Source: Arachis hypogaea (lineage: Eukaryota; Streptophyta; Magnoliopsida; Fabales; Fabaceae). Taken from it: a DNA stretch of 64,000 nucleotides. The position numbers were made by a program, and so were the translations under genes. Of this stretch, positions 61,723 to 64,000 are shown in pieces; positions within the stretch are counted from its first letter, which is position 1, and each line of letters opens with the position of its first letter. The notes under the pieces are model-generated. The model worked only from the letters and a program-made list of their open reading frames with translations. It did not search any database and was not told the DNA's origin. The DNA lies in contig NC_092045.1 in NCBI RefSeq assembly GCF_003086295.3, positions 25,362,890 through 25,426,889 on the forward strand. Direction: 5' to 3'.

Positions 61723-63348
61723 TGGTGCACAAAATTGTGATCATCAATGGTGCCATCAACATGGTACGCTCAATTGCAATCTCAACTCTTTATCACAACT
61801 TCGCACAACTAACCAGCAAGTGCACTGGGTCGTCCAAGTAATAAACCTTACGCGAGTAAGGGTCGGTCCCACAGAGATTGTTGGTATGAAGCAAGCTATG
61901 GTCATCTTGTAAATCTCAGTCAGGCAAATTCAAATAGTTATGGAGGATGAATGATTAAAAGATAAATAAAACATAAAATAAAGATAGAGATACTTATGTA
62001 ATTCATTGGTGAGAATTTCAGATAAGCGTATGGAGATGCTTTGTCCCTTCCGTCTCTCTACTTTCCTACTGTCTTCATCCAATCCTTCTTACTCCTTTCC
62101 ATGGCAAGCTGTATGTTGGGCATCACCGTTGTCAATGGCTACAGTCCCGTCCTCTCAGTGAAAATGTTCAACGCGCTCTGTCACAGCACGGCTAATCAGC
62201 TGTCGGTTCTCGATCATGTCGGAATAGAATCCAGTGATTCTTTTGCGTCTGTTACTAACGCCCCACAATCACGAGTTTGAAGCTCGTCACAGTCATTCAA
62301 TCCCTGAATCCTACTCAGAATACCACAGACAAGGTTTAGACCTTCCGGATTCTCAAGAATGCCGCCATCAATTCTAGCTTATACCACGAAGATTCTAATT
62401 AAGGAATCCAAGAGATAAACATTCAAGCCTTGTTTGCTTGTAGAACGGAGGTGGTTGTCAGGCACGCGTTCATAAATGAGAATGATGATGAGCGTCACAT
62501 AATCATCACATTCATCATATTCTTGGGTGCAAATGAATATCTTAGAACAAGAATAAGCTGAATTGAATAGAAGAACAATAGTAATTGCATTAATACTCGA
62601 GGTACAACAGAGCTCCACACCTTAATCTATGGTGTGTAGAAACTCCACCGTTGAAAATACATAAGTGATAATGGTGATCATTGGCTTCGGCCCCCAGAGA
62701 GGGAATCAGAAGAACCAAGATGAAAATACAATAGTAAAAGGTCTTATTTATAGAGAACTAGTAGTCTAGGATTTACAGAAATGAGTAAATGACATAAAAA
62801 TCCACTTCCGGGCCCACTTGGTGTGTGCTTGGGCTGAGCATTGAAGCTTTCATGTGTAGAGACTTTTCTTGGAGTTAAACGCCAGCTTTTGTGCCAGTTT
62901 GGGCGTTTAACTCCCACTTCTGTGCTAGTTCTGGCGTTTAACGCCGGGCAGTCTTGAGCTGATTTGGAACGCCGATTTGGGCCATCAAATCTCTGGCAAA
63001 GTATGGACTATTATATATTGCTGGAAAGCCCAGGATATCTACTTTCCAACGCAATTGAGAGCGCGCCAATAAGGCTTCTGTAGCTCTAGAAAATCCACTT
63101 CGAGTGCAGGGAGGTCAGAATCAAACAGCATCTGCAGTCCTTTTCAGCCTCTGAATCAGATTTTTGCTCAGGTCCCTCAATTTCAGCCAGAAAATACCTG
63201 AAATCACAGAAAAACACACAAACTCATAGTAAAGTCCAGAAAAGTAAATTTTAAATAAAAACTAATAAAAATATAATAAAAACTAATTAAACATACTAAA
63301 AACATACTAAAAATAATGCCAAAAAGCGTATAAATTATCCGCTCATCA
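61723..63348 (-). repeat. E11: 5' LTR (right)
   Basis: TGGTGCACAAAATTG to ATCCGCTCATCA, 1626 bp. A TATAAATA box on the minus strand (62745-62752) and palindromes at about 62872-62945. Confidence 0.94.
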
Positions 63349-63353
63349 GTATT

Positions 63354-63428
63354 ACTTGGACGACCCAGTGCACTTGCTGGTTAGTTATACCAGAGTTGTG
63401 AAAAGTATGATCACAATTCCGTGCACCA
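63354..63428 (+). repeat. E10: 5' LTR, final part
   Basis: Resumes after E11's duplication with ACTTGGACGACCCAGTGC and ends GTGCACCA, completing an LTR of about 1.69 kb. Confidence 0.92.
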
Positions 63429-64000
63429 TGTTTTTGGCGCCGTTGCTGGGGATTGTTTGAGTTTGGACAACTGAAGGTTCATCTTGTTGCTTAGATTAGG
63501 TAATTTTCTTCTTATTTCAACCTTTATTTTATTTTCAAAAAAATTTCAAAAATATTTCAAAAAAAATTGTGTTTCTTGTTTGAGTCTTGTGTCAAATTTT
63601 AAGTTTGGTGTCAATTGCATGTTTTAATTTTTCTTAAATTTTTGAAAATATATGCATTATGTTCTTTCATGATCTTCAAGTTGTTCTTGTTTATTTTCCT
63701 GGTTTGATCTTTAGTTTTTCTTGTTTGGTGTCTTTCCTTATTTTTCTTGTGCATTTTCGAATTATTAGTGTCCAAAGTATAAAAATTTTTAAGTTTGGTG
63801 TTTTTTGTGTCCTTATTTCCTTAAAAATTTTCAAAATTTGTTCTTGGTGTTCATCTTAATTTTCAAAGTGTTATTGGTGTTCATCTTGACATTCAAAGTA
63901 TTCTTGTTTGTTTTCTTTGTTTTGATCTAAAAATTTTAAGTTTGGTGTCATTTTAGTATTTTTCTCTTTCCTCATTAAATTCAAAAAATATCTTTTCCTT
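63429..64000 (+). other. E10: primer-binding site and 5' leader
   Basis: PBS TGGCGCCGTTGCTGGGG at 63435-63451 (one mismatch to tRNA-Asp), then an AT-rich leader like that of E9, with AAGTTTGGTGT copies at about 63601, 63790 and 63938. No gene before the window ends. Confidence 0.85.

Larger units (their letters stand above)
44881..63348 (-). mobile_element. E11: gag-only Athila-type element, split by E5
   Basis: Without E5 it is about 6.95 kb: 3' LTR 44881-45480 plus 56998-58021 (1624 bp), internal region 58022-61722 (3701 bp) and 5' LTR 61723-63348 (1626 bp). The duplication is ATATT at 44876-44880 and GTATT at 63349-63353, one mismatch. PBS and LTR border blocks are present, but only gag is encoded. 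It was mobilised intact as a non-autonomous element. By eye about 3% of LTR bases differ, older than E5. Confidence 0.93.
43270..64000 (+). mobile_element. E10: outermost Athila-type element, open to the right
   Basis: Its 5' LTR starts TGATGAGCGGATAATTT at 43270, is interrupted at 44881 by E11 (which contains E5), resumes at 63349 and ends GTGCACCA at 63428. PBS and leader follow to the window edge. Coding parts and the 3' LTR lie outside. It is the oldest member of the right-hand nest. Confidence 0.9.

Overview
This 64 kb window is plant nuclear DNA made almost entirely of nested LTR retrotransposons. I found no host gene, rRNA, tRNA gene, prokaryotic signal or CRISPR array. A legume, probably peanut (Arachis), is suggested by LTRs starting TGATGAGCGGATAATTT and by many GGCGTTTAACGCC-type palindromes; this is recalled resemblance, not a search result. 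All primer-binding sites (PBS) I could read match the 3' end of plant tRNA-Asp. Two Ty3/gypsy (Metaviridae) groups occur: Athila-like elements (LTRs about 1.5-1.7 kb, one PR-RT-RH-INT polyprotein) and Tat-like elements (LTRs about 0.45-0.56 kb, a second RNase H, and an extra gene on the opposite strand). The labels E1-E11 are mine.

Left block, 1-22860. E1 (+) contributes only its 3' tail and 3' LTR (1-2502) and cuts into E3, a minus-strand Athila-like host (2503-22860). E3 is split by two Tat insertions. E2 (5748-14942) has LTRs that differ at one base by eye and a perfect duplication CCATC. E4 (15345-20480) is a deletion derivative with duplication TGAGC.

Middle block, 22861-43197. E6 (-) keeps one LTR and the antisense gene. 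E7 (+), of the same family but inverted, carries a decayed gag-pol, a 110-bp tandem array and the antisense gene, and has lost its 3' LTR. E8, a solo Athila-type LTR with duplication CCGGG, sits in E7's PBS. E9 is a rearranged gag-protease element with a duplicated PBS.

Right block, 43198-64000, is a three-level nest: E5 (full-length Athila-like, duplication AATAC) lies inside the LTR of E11 (gag-only, duplication GTATT/ATATT), which lies inside the 5' LTR of E10 (+), which runs off the right edge.

The most interesting system is the antisense gene of the Tat elements. Three copies (E2, E6, E7) share a phase-1 GT-AG intron at the same codon and a probable 5'-leader intron; E4 has a remnant. 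Because the gene lies opposite to the genomic RNA, its introns survive retrotransposition. The second is a set of hairpin-forming palindromes (GGCGTTWAACGCC) found in Athila-type LTRs, leaders, inter-ORF regions and even in frame in one coding region. Most coding regions are broken, largely by C-to-T type nonsense changes and one-base indels; the E2 antisense ORF is the only long gene that reads intact.
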